From the NCBI RefSeq assembly GCF_000328525.1, contig NC_019964.1, positions 372,001 through 436,000 on the forward strand: 64,000 nt of DNA, read 5' to 3'. The notes beneath the pieces are model-generated. The model made no database searches and was not told the DNA's origin. It worked only from the letters and a program-made list of their open reading frames with translations. Every line of letters begins with the position of its first letter. The first letter of the stretch is position 1. This DNA is from Halovivax ruber XH-70. Its GTDB lineage: Archaea; Halobacteriota; Halobacteria; Halobacteriales; Natrialbaceae. The position numbers and the translations under genes are program-made. This document shows positions 25,242-34,730 of this stretch, one piece after another.

Positions 25242-26561
25242 ATGTGTTGTGAGAGAATATCACGCAACGATGGTGTCAGTACTGACCGACGAGCGGTCCT
25301 TCGTGCGACCGGTGTCGCAGCCGCAGGTGCGGTCGGACTCGCCGGATGTCTCGGGACTGAGGGCGGCGACGGCTCGGGGGAGGTCGGGGATAGCGTTCTC
25401 GTCGGACAACCGGCGTCTCTGACGGGGACGTGGGACTACTTGCAGCCGGCCGCGTCGGCAGCGACGGACCTGGCGGTGCAGCAGATCAACGACGCGGGCG
25501 GCGCGCTGGACGTTACCTTCGAGGTCGAACGGCAGGACACCGCTGTCGAAACGCAACAGGCCCGCGAGGTCGTCAGTCAGTTCGTCAACAACGACGACGT
25601 CGTGGCGATCAACGGGCTGTTTTCGAGCGAACTCGAGCCCCTGTGGGACTTCCTCCAGGAGCAGGAGGTTCCGATCATCACGCCGTGGCCGGGGTCGACC
25701 TACCTCGATACGCGAGGCGGTGACAAGGGGACCGACGACGTGAGCGACGACGAATGGCTCTGGCGGACCGTCATCGGCGATACGGTTCACACCGCTGGCG
25801 CGGCCCAGGCCATGATCGAGGAGGCCGGCATCGAGCGGATGGGCATCCTCAGTGCGACGAGCGCCGGCGAGGAGGGGTGGACCAGGCAGTTCACCAACTG
25901 GTACGAACAACTCGGCGGCGAGATCGTCGAGGTCATCTCCGCGCAGGGCGGGCAGGCGTCCTACCAGAGCCAGCTCAACCAGCTCTTCGAGAGCGACTTC
26001 GACGCGTGGGCGCTTTCGTTCGGCCTCGAAGATGCGATCACGATCATCCAGAACTGGCAGGACGGCGGCTACGGCAGGCAGCTCCTCATGGAGGACGGCC
26101 TGCGCGATGGCGCGCTCATCGACGAGGTCGGTGCGGAGGCCGAAGGAGCCTGGATCGCCGCCGGCAGCTCGGAGGGCCCGAACTACGACCAGTTCCTGGA
26201 GGGCTTCCAGGAGGTAAGCGACGAGGAGCTCCACCCGTGGGGCGTCGCGGCGTACGACGCGACGAACGTCATCGCGCTCGCGGTCCACCACGCGGGCGGC
26301 GTCTCGCCCGAGGACGTCCAGCGGAGCATCGGCGCCGTCTCTCGCCCGGGCGGGACGACCGTCACGACGTTCGGCGAGGGAAAGGAGGCGCTCGACGCGG
26401 GCGAGGAGATCAACTACGAGGGGGCCGTGACGAACGTCGACTTCACCGACCACGGCAACGTCTGGGGGGACGTCGTCGTCGAGCGGATCACGCCCGGCGG
26501 CTTCGAGACGGAGTTTACGGTCGAAGCGGACCAGCTTCAGTCGCAGATCGACGAGTACTGA
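25242..26561 (+). CDS. livJ: Branched-chain amino-acid-type ABC transporter substrate-binding lipoprotein (439 aa)
   Basis: Tat lipoprotein: RRAVLRATGVAAAGAVGLAGC with lipobox Cys, then the periplasmic-binding-protein type I fold: VLVGQPASLTGTWDYLQPAA, VVAINGLFSSELEPLW, IITPWPGSTYLDTRG, MGILSATSAGEEGWTRQF, and the C-terminal PWGVAAYDATNVIALAVHHAGG. It captures an amino acid (branched chain or other) and delivers it to LivHM. First gene of livJHMGF. Ligand unknown; downstream catabolic genes suggest proline-, ornithine- or related amino acids rather than only Leu/Ile/Val. Confidence 0.9.
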   Translation: MCCERISRNDGVSTDRRAVLRATGVAAAGAVGLAGCLGTEGGDGSGEVGDSVLVGQPASLTGTWDYLQPAASAATDLAVQQINDAGGALDVTFEVERQDTAVETQQAREVVSQFVNNDDVVAINGLFSSELEPLWDFLQEQEVPIITPWPGSTYLDTRGGDKGTDDVSDDEWLWRTVIGDTVHTAGAAQAMIEEAGIERMGILSATSAGEEGWTRQFTNWYEQLGGEIVEVISAQGGQASYQSQLNQLFESDFDAWALSFGLEDAITIIQNWQDGGYGRQLLMEDGLRDGALIDEVGAEAEGAWIAAGSSEGPNYDQFLEGFQEVSDEELHPWGVAAYDATNVIALAVHHAGGVSPEDVQRSIGAVSRPGGTTVTTFGEGKEALDAGEEINYEGAVTNVDFTDHGNVWGDVVVERITPGGFETEFTVEADQLQSQIDEY

Positions 26562-26577
26562 CGAGTCTACCCAATCC

Positions 26578-27462
26578 ATGGATATTCCACTCCTTCAGGA
26601 AGTTATCTTCGGCCTCGTCATCGGCTCGTACATCGCGCTCGGCGCGATCGGATTCACGCTGGTCTACGGGCTCGTGAACATGATCAACTTCGCCCACGGC
26701 GAATTCATCACGATCGGCGCGTTCGTTGGCTACCTGACGATCGTGGTCGCGGGCCTGCCCCTCCCGGTAGGGATCGTCGCCACCCTGGCGATCACCGCCG
26801 TCGTCGGCTGGGCCATCGCCCGCGTCACGTTCGAACCCATGAACGACGCCGGTGCTGTCCCGCTGCTTCTCATGTCGATCGGCCTCGGCTTCGTGCTGCG
26901 AAACGGCATGCGCGTGGTTGCAGGACCGGACCGACGGTCTGTCCGCCTGGACGTCACGACCTACCGGTTCGACGACTGGGGATTCTTCATTACGAGTCAG
27001 CAACTGCTCATCATCGGCCTCGCGCTCGTCGCCGTCGTCGCGCTGCACGTGTTTCTCAGCCGGACGATGCTCGGCATCGCGATGCGCGCGACGTCCGACA
27101 ACGAGGATCTCGCGCTCGTCTCGGGGATCGACACGCGACGGATCCGGAACACGGTCTGGCTCGCTGCCTCCGCGCTCGCGGGGGTCGCCGGACTCATGCT
27201 TGCGATCTCGCAGGCGGCGAATCCCACGGTCGGCTACGGCCAGTTGTTACTGCTCATCACCGCCGCGATCCTCGGCGGCGCCGGGAGTCCGTACGGCGCC
27301 ATCGTCGGTTCGTACCTGCTCGGCATCGGGATCACCGTCTCCGTAGCGGTGCTCCCGTCCAACCTGACCGAACTCAACGCGACGATGGCCTTCGTGGTCC
27401 TCATCGTCGTCCTGTTGATTCGCCCCGGCGGCATCGTCGACACGGAGGTGCGTGCGTCGTGA
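26578..27462 (+). CDS. livH: ABC transporter permease LivH (294 aa)
   Basis: Eight or so hydrophobic helices. The family signature LVYGLVNMINFAHGEFITIG (residues about 30-50) and LGIAMRATSDNEDLALVSGID (cytoplasmic loop contacting the ATPase) are both present. It starts 16 bp after livJ and overlaps livM by 4 bp (its TGA, GTGA). Inner-membrane translocation subunit, forming a heterodimer with LivM. Confidence 0.92.
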   Translation: MDIPLLQEVIFGLVIGSYIALGAIGFTLVYGLVNMINFAHGEFITIGAFVGYLTIVVAGLPLPVGIVATLAITAVVGWAIARVTFEPMNDAGAVPLLLMSIGLGFVLRNGMRVVAGPDRRSVRLDVTTYRFDDWGFFITSQQLLIIGLALVAVVALHVFLSRTMLGIAMRATSDNEDLALVSGIDTRRIRNTVWLAASALAGVAGLMLAISQAANPTVGYGQLLLLITAAILGGAGSPYGAIVGSYLLGIGITVSVAVLPSNLTELNATMAFVVLIVVLLIRPGGIVDTEVRAS

Positions 27463-28508
27463 GCGCAGCGACCGACCGGCTCGCGGACCTGCCGATCGAC
27501 GCGACGCAGGCAGGACTCGGACTGCTGGGGCTCGCCCTCGTCTTCCTCGCGAGCCCGCTGTTCTTCCAGCCGCCGCCGGGCGCCTTCGTCCTCCTCGAAG
27601 TCGGCGTCCTCTTCGTGCTCTACGCGATGATCCTCGTCGGGCTGAACCTCCAGTTCGGTCACACCGGACTGGTGAACTTCGGCCCCGTCGCGTTCTTCGC
27701 CGTCGGCGGCTACACCGCCGCGATCTTGACGGCAGACCAGCCCTACCAGGCCGTCGGACTCGGCCTCCCGTGGCCGATCGGTGTGGCCGGCGCCGTCCTC
27801 GCCGCAGCGGCACTGGGCGTACTGCTCGGGATCTCGACGCTCAGGCTACGCGGGGACTTCCTCGCCATCGTCACGCTCGCGGTCGCGGAGATCGTCCACG
27901 GCCTGATTATCTCGTTCCGGGACGTCACCGGCGGCTCGACCGGGCTCTTCAACGTTCCGCAGCCGGTCGCCGATGCCACCGGCGCGGGCGGCGGCGCCGA
28001 CATCGTCTCGACGCTGCTCGTCTTTGGCGCGCTCGCACTGGTGTTCTACGGGCTCTTCCGCCGGCTGTCCGCGGCCCCGTACGGCCGGGTTCTCCGCGCG
28101 ATTCGCGCCGACGAGCAGGTGACCGAGACCCTCGGCAAGCGCGTGTTCCGGTACAAGCTCGTGGTGTTCGTCTACGGTGCGGCGATCGCCGGCCTCGCCG
28201 GCGCGCTGTTGGTCTTGTACAACGGTTCCGCGTCGGCCACCTTCTTCACGATCGACGTCACGGTGATCGTCTGGGTCGGCATGCTCATCGGCGGTGCGGG
28301 CAACGACCGCGGCGTCATCGGCGGCCTCGCCATCATCATGGGCTTCCAGCTAGTCACGCGGTTCATGAACGACGCCGTCCCGTACGTCACGCAGGACCAG
28401 TTCGCGTCGATTCGATTGATGCTCATCGGCCTCTTGCTGATGGCCATCGTCAGATATCGCCCACAGGGCCTCTGGGGCGACGCCGACAGGCTGGGGGTGG
28501 ATTCGTGA
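27459..28508 (+). CDS. livM: ABC transporter permease LivM (349 aa)
   Basis: LivM family motifs: LNLQFGHTGLVNFGPVAFFA (FGHTGLVNFG is the LivM counterpart of the LivH signature), LRLRGDFLAIVTLAVAEI, and SFRDVTGGSTGLFNVPQP. The loop GRVLRAIRADEQVTETLGK contacts the ATPase. GTG start at 27459 overlaps the livH stop. Its TGA overlaps the livG GTG. Second permease of the transporter. Confidence 0.92.
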   Translation: MSAATDRLADLPIDATQAGLGLLGLALVFLASPLFFQPPPGAFVLLEVGVLFVLYAMILVGLNLQFGHTGLVNFGPVAFFAVGGYTAAILTADQPYQAVGLGLPWPIGVAGAVLAAAALGVLLGISTLRLRGDFLAIVTLAVAEIVHGLIISFRDVTGGSTGLFNVPQPVADATGAGGGADIVSTLLVFGALALVFYGLFRRLSAAPYGRVLRAIRADEQVTETLGKRVFRYKLVVFVYGAAIAGLAGALLVLYNGSASATFFTIDVTVIVWVGMLIGGAGNDRGVIGGLAIIMGFQLVTRFMNDAVPYVTQDQFASIRLMLIGLLLMAIVRYRPQGLWGDADRLGVDS

Positions 28509-29260
28509 CGCTCCTCACCGTCGACGGGGTTCGACGCACCTTCGGGAGCCTCGTCGCCGTCGACGACGTCTCGTTCGCGGTCGAACCCGGCGAGATCGTC
28601 GGCCTCATCGGGCCGAACGGCGCCGGGAAGACGACCACGTTCAACTGCATCTCGAGCGTCATCGGGACGGACGCGGGGACCGTCAGATTCGACGGGGCGG
28701 ACGTCACTGGCCTTCCCCCGCACGCCCTGGCCCGGCGCGGCCTCGTCAGAACCTTCCAGCGGACGCGAGAGCTGGAGACGCTGACCGTCGAGGAGAACAT
28801 GCTCCTGGCGGCGCCCGACCAGCCGGGCGAGCGGGCCTGGCACGCGGTCGGCCGAACCGACCGGAGCGAACGCCGCGAACAGGCGGCTCGCGAGCGTGCG
28901 ATGGAACTCCTCTCCGTCTTCGAACTCGAGTCGATGGTCGACGAGTACGCCGCCACCCTGTCGGGCGGCCAGCGAAAGTTACTCGAACTCGCGCGGTCGT
29001 TGATGCTCGACCCGGCCATGCTCATGCTCGACGAGCCGTTTGCCGGCGTCAACCCGTCGTTGACGACCGAACTCGTGGCGCACATCGAGGCGCTCAACGC
29101 AGCGGGATTGACCCTGCTCGTCATCGAGCACGAACTGGAGACGCTGACCGAACTGGTCGACCGGCTGGTCGTCCTCGCGGACGGCCGCGTCCTCGCGGCC
29201 GGAACGCCGACTGAAATCATGAACAACGATGAGGTTATCGATGCATATCTGGGCGGGTGA
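28505..29260 (+). CDS. livG: ABC transporter ATP-binding protein LivG (251 aa)
   Basis: Walker A GPNGAGKTT at 36-44, signature LSGGQRKLLELARSL, Walker B MLMLDEPFAGVNP, and the D/H-loop LVIEHELETL. The LivG subtype is indicated by FNCISSVI after Walker A and the long segment after LVRTFQRTRELETLTVEENM. GTG start at 28505, overlapping livM. A frame upstream in the same register runs back to 27452 but reads livM out of frame and is not coding. Confidence 0.93.
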   Translation: MTLLTVDGVRRTFGSLVAVDDVSFAVEPGEIVGLIGPNGAGKTTTFNCISSVIGTDAGTVRFDGADVTGLPPHALARRGLVRTFQRTRELETLTVEENMLLAAPDQPGERAWHAVGRTDRSERREQAARERAMELLSVFELESMVDEYAATLSGGQRKLLELARSLMLDPAMLMLDEPFAGVNPSLTTELVAHIEALNAAGLTLLVIEHELETLTELVDRLVVLADGRVLAAGTPTEIMNNDEVIDAYLGG

Positions 29261-29338
29261 ATCGACCGACGAGGAGACGGTGAACGTGACGCGGCCAACG
29301 CGCTGGCTCGCCGACGGATCGAACCGGAGGGGTCGCCG

Positions 29339-30043
29339 ATGAGCCTGCTCGACGTCGCCGACCTCGACGCGGGGTACGGCGACCTGCAGGTGTTACACGG
29401 AGTCGACCTCGCCGTCGGAGACGGCGAGTACGTCGCCATCGTCGGCCCGAACGGCGCGGGCAAGTCGACCGCCATGAAAGCCGTCGTCGGCTTAGCGACG
29501 CACATGGGCGGTGCGGTGCAGTTCGACGGCGAGTCGATCGCCGGACTGGCCCCGCAGTCCGTGATCGAACGCGGAATCGGCTACGTTCCACAGACGGAGA
29601 ACGTCTTCCCCACGCTCACGGTCGAGGAGAACCTGCAGATCGGCGCCTATCGGCTCGGCGGCCTGCCCGACGACCGGCAGGCGGCCGTCCTCGATCAGTT
29701 CCCGATCCTCGCGGACCGCCTCGAGCAGCGCGCCGGCAACCTCTCGGGCGGCCAGCAGCAGGTGCTCGCGATGGCTCGCGCGTTGATCCCCGACCCACCG
29801 CTGCTGTTGCTCGACGAGCCGTCGGCCGGGCTGGCGCCGGACCTCGTCGACGAGATGTTCGATCACATCGACGCGATCAACGATCGCGGCGTGTCCGTCC
29901 TCATCGTCGAACAGAACGCGAAAACCGCGCTCGAACGCTGCGATCGCGGCTGCGTCCTCGCACAGGGCGAGAATCGCTACGTCGACGACGGGGCGGCGTT
30001 GCTCGACGATCCGGCTGTCAGACGGCAGTTCCTGGGCGGCTGA
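29339..30043 (+). CDS. livF: ABC transporter ATP-binding protein LivF (234 aa)
   Basis: Walker A GPNGAGKST at 36-44, the LivF-type sequence IERGIGYVPQTENVFPTLTV, signature LSGGQQQVLAMARALI, Walker B LLLLDEPSAGLAP, and IVEQNAKTAL. Partner of LivG. 78 bp separate it from livG. Shorter than livG, as is usual. Last gene of the transporter operon, ending 11 bp before the convergent cyclodeaminase gene. Confidence 0.93.
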   Translation: MSLLDVADLDAGYGDLQVLHGVDLAVGDGEYVAIVGPNGAGKSTAMKAVVGLATHMGGAVQFDGESIAGLAPQSVIERGIGYVPQTENVFPTLTVEENLQIGAYRLGGLPDDRQAAVLDQFPILADRLEQRAGNLSGGQQQVLAMARALIPDPPLLLLDEPSAGLAPDLVDEMFDHIDAINDRGVSVLIVEQNAKTALERCDRGCVLAQGENRYVDDGAALLDDPAVRRQFLGG

Positions 30044-30054
30044 TCGCCGCCGCC

Positions 30055-31077
30055 TCACAGGGAAAATGCGGTTCCGATTTCGCGGTCCGTCGCCCGCTGG
30101 TAGACGGTGATCGCCGTGGCGGCGTCTAGCACGGCCGAGCCGACGCTATCGACCACGACGGGGGTGTCGCGCGCATCGACGGTGGTTCGCCAATGCTCGG
30201 CCTGACCCTGCGCGTCCCCGTCCGATGCCCGCGCTTGCTCGTCCCTGGCCAACTCACCGAGCGGGACGAGATCGTCGGCGCCGAGTGTACTCTCGCGGAT
30301 GTCACCGGTGTCGGCGACCTCGGTCGGGACGTCGGCGAAGACCGTCCCGGCAGCGTCGAGCACGGCGGGGGCGAGTTCCTGCATCTCGGGGGTGAACGCG
30401 CCGACGGCGACGACGAGCGCGCCGGGTGCGAGCGCGTCGGCGGGGAACACCGGCTCGGTCGCGGTCGTCGCGGTTACGACGACGTCGGCCCCGTCGACCG
30501 CTGCCGCGGCATCGTCGACCGCCCGGGCCGGGATCCCCTCGTCGGCCAGGTCCGCCGCGCAGGACAGTCGGGACTCGCTCGGCGAGTAGATCCGGACGTC
30601 GTCGAGCGCGGTGACCGTGTCGATTGCGCGGGTCTGCCAGCGCGCTTGCGCGCCAGCGCCGACGACCCCGAGCGTTCGCGCGCCCGGCGCAAGTTCGCGA
30701 ACCGCGAACCCGCCGATGCAGCCCGTCCGGGCGTTCGTGACGGTCGTCCCGCCCACGAACGCCGTCGGGACGCCGGTTCTGGCGTCCGTGAGGACGATCT
30801 GCGCGTGGACCGTCGGCAGCCCGCGGTCGGCGTTACCCTCGTGGACGCCGACGAGCTTCGTCGCGTACAGGTCGTCGCCGTGGACGTACGCGGGCATCGC
30901 GATGGCCGTTCCAGTCGGATCGTCGCCCGCCAGACCGGTGCCGACCGGAAAGTGCGGACGATCGGGGCGCTCTACCTCCCCGGCGGCTTGCTTTCCCAGG
31001 GCGTCCCCGACGACGTCGACGAGGGTCGACAGATCGAGGCACGACTCGACCTCCGCTTCGGTGAGTACGAGTACCAT
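30055..31077 (-). CDS. Ornithine cyclodeaminase / mu-crystallin family protein (340 aa)
   Basis: NAD(P)-dependent family including ornithine cyclodeaminase, alanine dehydrogenase (archaeal) and ketimine reductases. The Rossmann motif is GVVGAGAQARWQTRAID (about 135-150), preceded by GGTTVTNARTGCIGGFAV. The substrate loop RPDRPHFPV also fits. The reaction could be conversion of ornithine to proline, or a reversible ketimine reduction, and cannot be decided here. It converges on livF (11 bp apart) and diverges from the FAD oxidase, hinting at shared substrate use. ATG at 31077. Confidence 0.82.
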   Translation of the reverse strand: MVLVLTEAEVESCLDLSTLVDVVGDALGKQAAGEVERPDRPHFPVGTGLAGDDPTGTAIAMPAYVHGDDLYATKLVGVHEGNADRGLPTVHAQIVLTDARTGVPTAFVGGTTVTNARTGCIGGFAVRELAPGARTLGVVGAGAQARWQTRAIDTVTALDDVRIYSPSESRLSCAADLADEGIPARAVDDAAAAVDGADVVVTATTATEPVFPADALAPGALVVAVGAFTPEMQELAPAVLDAAGTVFADVPTEVADTGDIRESTLGADDLVPLGELARDEQARASDGDAQGQAEHWRTTVDARDTPVVVDSVGSAVLDAATAITVYQRATDREIGTAFSL

Positions 31078-31277
31078 GCACGACCCTCGCACCGTTTCAC
31101 CATAGAGGTTGGTCCCAGCGGGCGGCTTGCACCCCGGACGTTCGCGTCCGCCCGGAGCGCCCCGTCGGTCCGATCACCGTCTGTCGGACCGCCGCCAGTC
31201 CGATCACCGCCTGACCGACCGGTCTGGGAACCGACATGCGCCTGAATCCTTACGGTCTCTGGGTGCAATTGGGTGGC

Positions 31278-32429
31278 ATGGATGTCTGTATCGTGGGTGG
31301 CGGGATCGTTGGCCTCTCGGCGGCGCACTCTCTCGCCGAGCGTGGCGCGGCCGTGACCCTCTACGAGCAGGGTGCGCTCGGGACCGGCAGCACGGCCCGG
31401 GCTGCGGGTGGAATCCGATCGCAGTTCTCGACGCCGGTCAACGTCTCGCTCTCACTGGCCAGCAAGCAGGTGTGGAACGACTTCGAAGCCCGCTTCGGCG
31501 TCGACATCGAGTACCGAAAGCACGGGTACCTGTTTCTCGCCAGATCCGAGTCGACCGCCGCGGACTTCCGCGAGACCGTCCGGATGCAGCGGGAACTGGG
31601 TGCGGAAAGCGAATACGTAGAGCCGTCCGAGGCGACGACGTACTGTCCCGGACTGGACCCGGAGCCGTTCGTCGGCGCGACGTACAACCCCGACGACGGA
31701 ATCGCGGATCCGAACCTCGCCGTGCAGGGGTACGCGACGGCGGCCCGCGAGGCCGGCGTCGAGATCCGCACGGGGACGACCGTCACGGACGTCCGCCGCG
31801 ACGGCGACCGCGTGATCGGCGTCGAGATCGACGGAACCGAGCGCCGGGAGGTCGACTACGTGGTCAACGCCGCGGGCGCGTGGGCCGGTCGCCTCGCCGA
31901 GCTGGCCGGGGTGGACCTCCCGATCGCGCCGCGCCGGCGCCAGATCGCCGTCGTGGAGCCGACGATGCCGGTCCCCGAGACCGTCCCGCTGACGATCGAC
32001 CTCGAGACGGGGTCGTACTTCCGGCCGGAGCGCGAGGGCATCGCCCTCGTCGGCGGCCACTTCGACGGCCCCGATCCGGACGCCGATCCCGACCGGTTCG
32101 ACGAGGGGATGGACATCGAGTGGGCGGCCACCGCCGTCGAGCGCGCGGCCGACTACACCGAGTACTTCGGCCCGGAGACGCGCATCCGGCGGGGCTGGGC
32201 GGGGCTCTACGCCGTCACCCCGGACCACCACCCCATCGTCGAGGAGTCGCTCCCGGGCCTCGTGACAGCAGCCGGCTTTTCGGGCCACGGCTTTCAGCAC
32301 GCGCCCGCTACGGGTCAACTCGTGGCCGAACTCGTCCTCGACGGCGAGGCGTCGCTCGTCGATATTGCCGCCCTCGACGGCGACCGCTTCGATCGCGGCG
32401 AATCGCTCGCGGAGCACCACGTCGCGTGA
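31278..32429 (+). CDS. FAD-dependent amine/amino-acid oxidoreductase, DadA/sarcosine oxidase type (383 aa)
   Basis: The N-terminal MDVCIVGGGIVGLSAAHSLA is the dinucleotide-binding beta-alpha-beta unit with the GxGxxG FAD motif. GSTARAAGGIRSQFSTPVN is the covalent/near-isoalloxazine region of the family, and the C-terminal TAAGFSGHGFQHAPATGQLV is the conserved second FAD contact of DAO-type oxidases. Substrates of relatives include D-amino acids, sarcosine, glycine or proline. It sits beside the amino-acid transporter and the cyclodeaminase, divergently from the latter. ATG 31278 chosen as immediately preceding the FAD motif. Confidence 0.87.
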   Translation: MDVCIVGGGIVGLSAAHSLAERGAAVTLYEQGALGTGSTARAAGGIRSQFSTPVNVSLSLASKQVWNDFEARFGVDIEYRKHGYLFLARSESTAADFRETVRMQRELGAESEYVEPSEATTYCPGLDPEPFVGATYNPDDGIADPNLAVQGYATAAREAGVEIRTGTTVTDVRRDGDRVIGVEIDGTERREVDYVVNAAGAWAGRLAELAGVDLPIAPRRRQIAVVEPTMPVPETVPLTIDLETGSYFRPEREGIALVGGHFDGPDPDADPDRFDEGMDIEWAATAVERAADYTEYFGPETRIRRGWAGLYAVTPDHHPIVEESLPGLVTAAGFSGHGFQHAPATGQLVAELVLDGEASLVDIAALDGDRFDRGESLAEHHVA

Positions 32430-32485
32430 CCGTGATCGGCTCTCCCCGCCCGTACTTCTATATCCTCGGCCCGTAACCCTCCGGT

Positions 32486-32914
32486 ATGGTGTCGCGCATT
32501 CTCGTGCCGTACGACGCGAGCGGTCCGTCCGGGGCCGCGCTGCGATTCGCCTTCGAACACTTCCCGGACGCGTCGATCGAGGTCCTCCACGTCGTCGAAC
32601 CGTTCGCCGATCACACCGACGCGGGGAGCGATCACGGCCGGCATCAGTGGCGCGAACGCGCGACCGAACTGGCAGCGGAACACTTCGACGAGGCGCGGGC
32701 GATCGCCGCCGAGTACGACGCCTCGATCGAGACGGACTGGCGGTACGGCCGGCCGGGCCACGAGGTCGTCGCCCACGCCACCGCCGGCGACTTCGACCAC
32801 GTCGTGATGGGCAGTCACGGCCGCAGTGGCATCGAGCGACTCATGCTCGGGAGCGTCGCCGAGACGACGATCCGGCGGGCGGGCGTCCCGGTAACGGTCA
32901 TCCCGGAGACCTAA
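32486..32914 (+). CDS. Universal stress protein UspA family (142 aa)
   Basis: MVSRILVPYDASGPSGAALR starts the UspA fold, and the C-terminal MGSHGRSGIERLMLGSVAET contains the ATP-binding GxxGx9G(S/T) signature. Single domain, cytoplasmic. A TATA-like TTCTATATCC at 32457-32466 lies about 25 nt upstream, so it is leaderless. It follows the oxidase gene by 57 bp, but has its own promoter. Confidence 0.9.
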   Translation: MVSRILVPYDASGPSGAALRFAFEHFPDASIEVLHVVEPFADHTDAGSDHGRHQWRERATELAAEHFDEARAIAAEYDASIETDWRYGRPGHEVVAHATAGDFDHVVMGSHGRSGIERLMLGSVAETTIRRAGVPVTVIPET

Positions 32915-33037
32915 CCGGCCGACTCGGGTCGCGACCCACCACGGTCGGACTCCGTCGCCTCCTCGACAGTCGCCCCGATACGAGACCTGCGCTGGCGACC
33001 CAAGGCTATTAGTGACGACACCCTGCATCGGGAGGAC

Positions 33038-33232
33038 ATGAGCAACGGGGCAACGTTCGAGGTGTATCGCGACCGTGCGGACGAGTGGCGCTGGCGACTC
33101 GTCGCGAGAAACGGGCGGATCATCGCCGATAGCGGCGAGGGGTACACGTCGAAACAGGGAGCCGAGCGCGGCATCGAGAGCGTGAAACGGAGTGCGGCCG
33201 ACGCAGCCGTCGAGTACCTCCCCGAGGACTGA
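33038..33232 (+). CDS. HVO_2922/YegP-type DUF1508 small protein (64 aa)
   Basis: One short repeat of the DUF1508 fold: FEVYRDRADEWRWRLVARNG, then RIIADSGEGYTSKQGAERGIESVK. The W-RWRL and GY-sK-ga..gI pattern is diagnostic. Two copies dimerise in related structures; the function is unknown. A purine-rich GGGAGGAC lies 7 nt before the ATG, one of few genes here with an apparent ribosome-binding site. Confidence 0.85.
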   Translation: MSNGATFEVYRDRADEWRWRLVARNGRIIADSGEGYTSKQGAERGIESVKRSAADAAVEYLPED

Positions 33233-33379
33233 CCGCCCCGAATCTCACCCTGTATCGGCTGATATTGGCTTGGTGAGTACTACTCTGGCGACTTCTCGGG
33301 GATAGCCGGCAACTGTGGCGTTCGTGTGTCAGACCCGCTGCGGACGCTATCTGTGGCGACCGACCGCATATCTTGTGGA

Positions 33380-33388
33380 TTATATATC
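33380..33388 (+). promoter_or_regulatory. TATA box of the CaCA exchanger gene
   Basis: TTATATATC lies 26-34 nt upstream of the ATG at 33414. This is one of the clearest TATA elements in the window and predicts a leaderless mRNA. Confidence 0.7.
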
Positions 33389-33413
33389 GGGGGTGTCCAG
33401 TCACCACTGATCA

Positions 33414-34730
33414 ATGTCACGCCGGTTGCGCCATCCGCTCGTCGCGGTCGCCGTTACGTTTCTGTTGACCGTTCCCTGGCTCGGAACGTTCTTCTCGTAC
33501 GGCGGCTACGGCACCGTTCATCCCGGTGATAACATCGGACCGGGGATCGCCGTCCTCGTCGCTGGCGCGTCGATTCTGGGCGCGTCGTTCATGCTGGCGT
33601 GGGCCGCGGAGACGGCCGAGAAGGACGTCCCACGGGCGTTCGCCATCGCCGTTCTGGCCGTGCTGGCGGTCGCCCCGGAGTACGCGGTCGACGCACTCTA
33701 CGCCTGGCAGGCCGGCGCCGGCGATAGGGAGGCGGCGAACCTCGCCGTCGCGAACATGACCGGCGCGAACCGGATCCTCATCGGTCTCGGCTGGTCCGGG
33801 ATCGCCCTCTACAGCATATATCGCGCCAGGGGCGCGGCTGATCCCGCTGTCGAACACCGAGGTGGCTTTCTCACCGATGTCGTCACGCTAGACCGGGACC
33901 TCTCCCTCGAGATCGTCTTCTTGCTCGCGGCGACGGCGGTCGCCTTCTTCGTCCCGCTCGCCGGTGGCATCGGCATCGTCGACACGGTCGTCCTCGTCGG
34001 CCTCTACGTGACCTATCTCGTCGTGATCGTTCGCGGCGACGTCGAGGAATTGGAGGAACACGGCGGCGTCCCCGCGTACTTCCAGCGGTATCCGCAACTC
34101 GGCCGCGCTGCGGTCGTCCTCGGCGGCTTCGCCTTCTCCGGGGCGATCATCTTCACCGCGGTCCACCCGTTCGCGGAGGGGTTAGAGCAGGTCGGTGTCC
34201 AGAACGGCATCCCCGAGTTCTTCATGATCCAGTGGCTGGCGCCGCTGGCCTCCGAGAGCCCGGAGCTGATCGTCGTCGCCTATCTGGTGAACAAGGCGCG
34301 GACGACCGCGGGCTTCAACGCACTCATCTCGTCGAAGTTGAATCAGTGGACGCTTCTCATCGGGACGCTCGCCATCGTCTACTCCATCTCCGCGGGCGCG
34401 GTCGAGGCGCTCCCGTTCGACTCGAAACAGGCCGCTGAGATCTGGATCACGGCCGCCCAGAGCTTCTTCGCCATCGCGATCCTGACCAACTTCGAGATCA
34501 GTACCCGTGAGGCGGTCGGCCTGCTGGGCCTGTTCCTCTCACAGGTGCTCGTCGAGTTCCTCATCATCCAGACGTACGCCGAATCGACGGCCAACGACCT
34601 CAGTATGCTGGTCCTCTACGCCTACACGGCCGTCTACGTCGTCCTCGGGATTTCGCTCTTCGTCGCCCGACGTGAGAGCGTCGGGGCGTTGTTCGCCCGG
34701 TCGGCCCGGACGGTTCGCGACGCGATTTGA
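33414..34730 (+). CDS. CaCA-family cation/Ca2+ (or Na+/Ca2+) exchanger (438 aa)
   Basis: About eleven hydrophobic helices. Two alpha-repeats of the CaCA superfamily are visible: VAPEYAVDALYAWQAG with ANMTGANRILIGLG in the first half, and ASESPELIVVAYLVNKARTT followed by ALISSKLNQWTLLIG in the second. The E in PEY and PEL and the N/S residues are the expected cation ligands. The ion pair moved is unknown. Transcribed alone from its own promoter. Confidence 0.88.
   Translation: MSRRLRHPLVAVAVTFLLTVPWLGTFFSYGGYGTVHPGDNIGPGIAVLVAGASILGASFMLAWAAETAEKDVPRAFAIAVLAVLAVAPEYAVDALYAWQAGAGDREAANLAVANMTGANRILIGLGWSGIALYSIYRARGAADPAVEHRGGFLTDVVTLDRDLSLEIVFLLAATAVAFFVPLAGGIGIVDTVVLVGLYVTYLVVIVRGDVEELEEHGGVPAYFQRYPQLGRAAVVLGGFAFSGAIIFTAVHPFAEGLEQVGVQNGIPEFFMIQWLAPLASESPELIVVAYLVNKARTTAGFNALISSKLNQWTLLIGTLAIVYSISAGAVEALPFDSKQAAEIWITAAQSFFAIAILTNFEISTREAVGLLGLFLSQVLVEFLIIQTYAESTANDLSMLVLYAYTAVYVVLGISLFVARRESVGALFARSARTVRDAI

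Noticed and set aside
25260-26579. 439-codon minus-strand frame exactly opposite livJ
   Set aside because: Same length as livJ and motif-free; mirror of the coding strand.
27452-28504. 5' extension of the livG frame across livM
   Set aside because: The extension reads livM out of frame (Arg/Pro-rich). livG starts at GTG 28505 with the normal LivG N-terminus.
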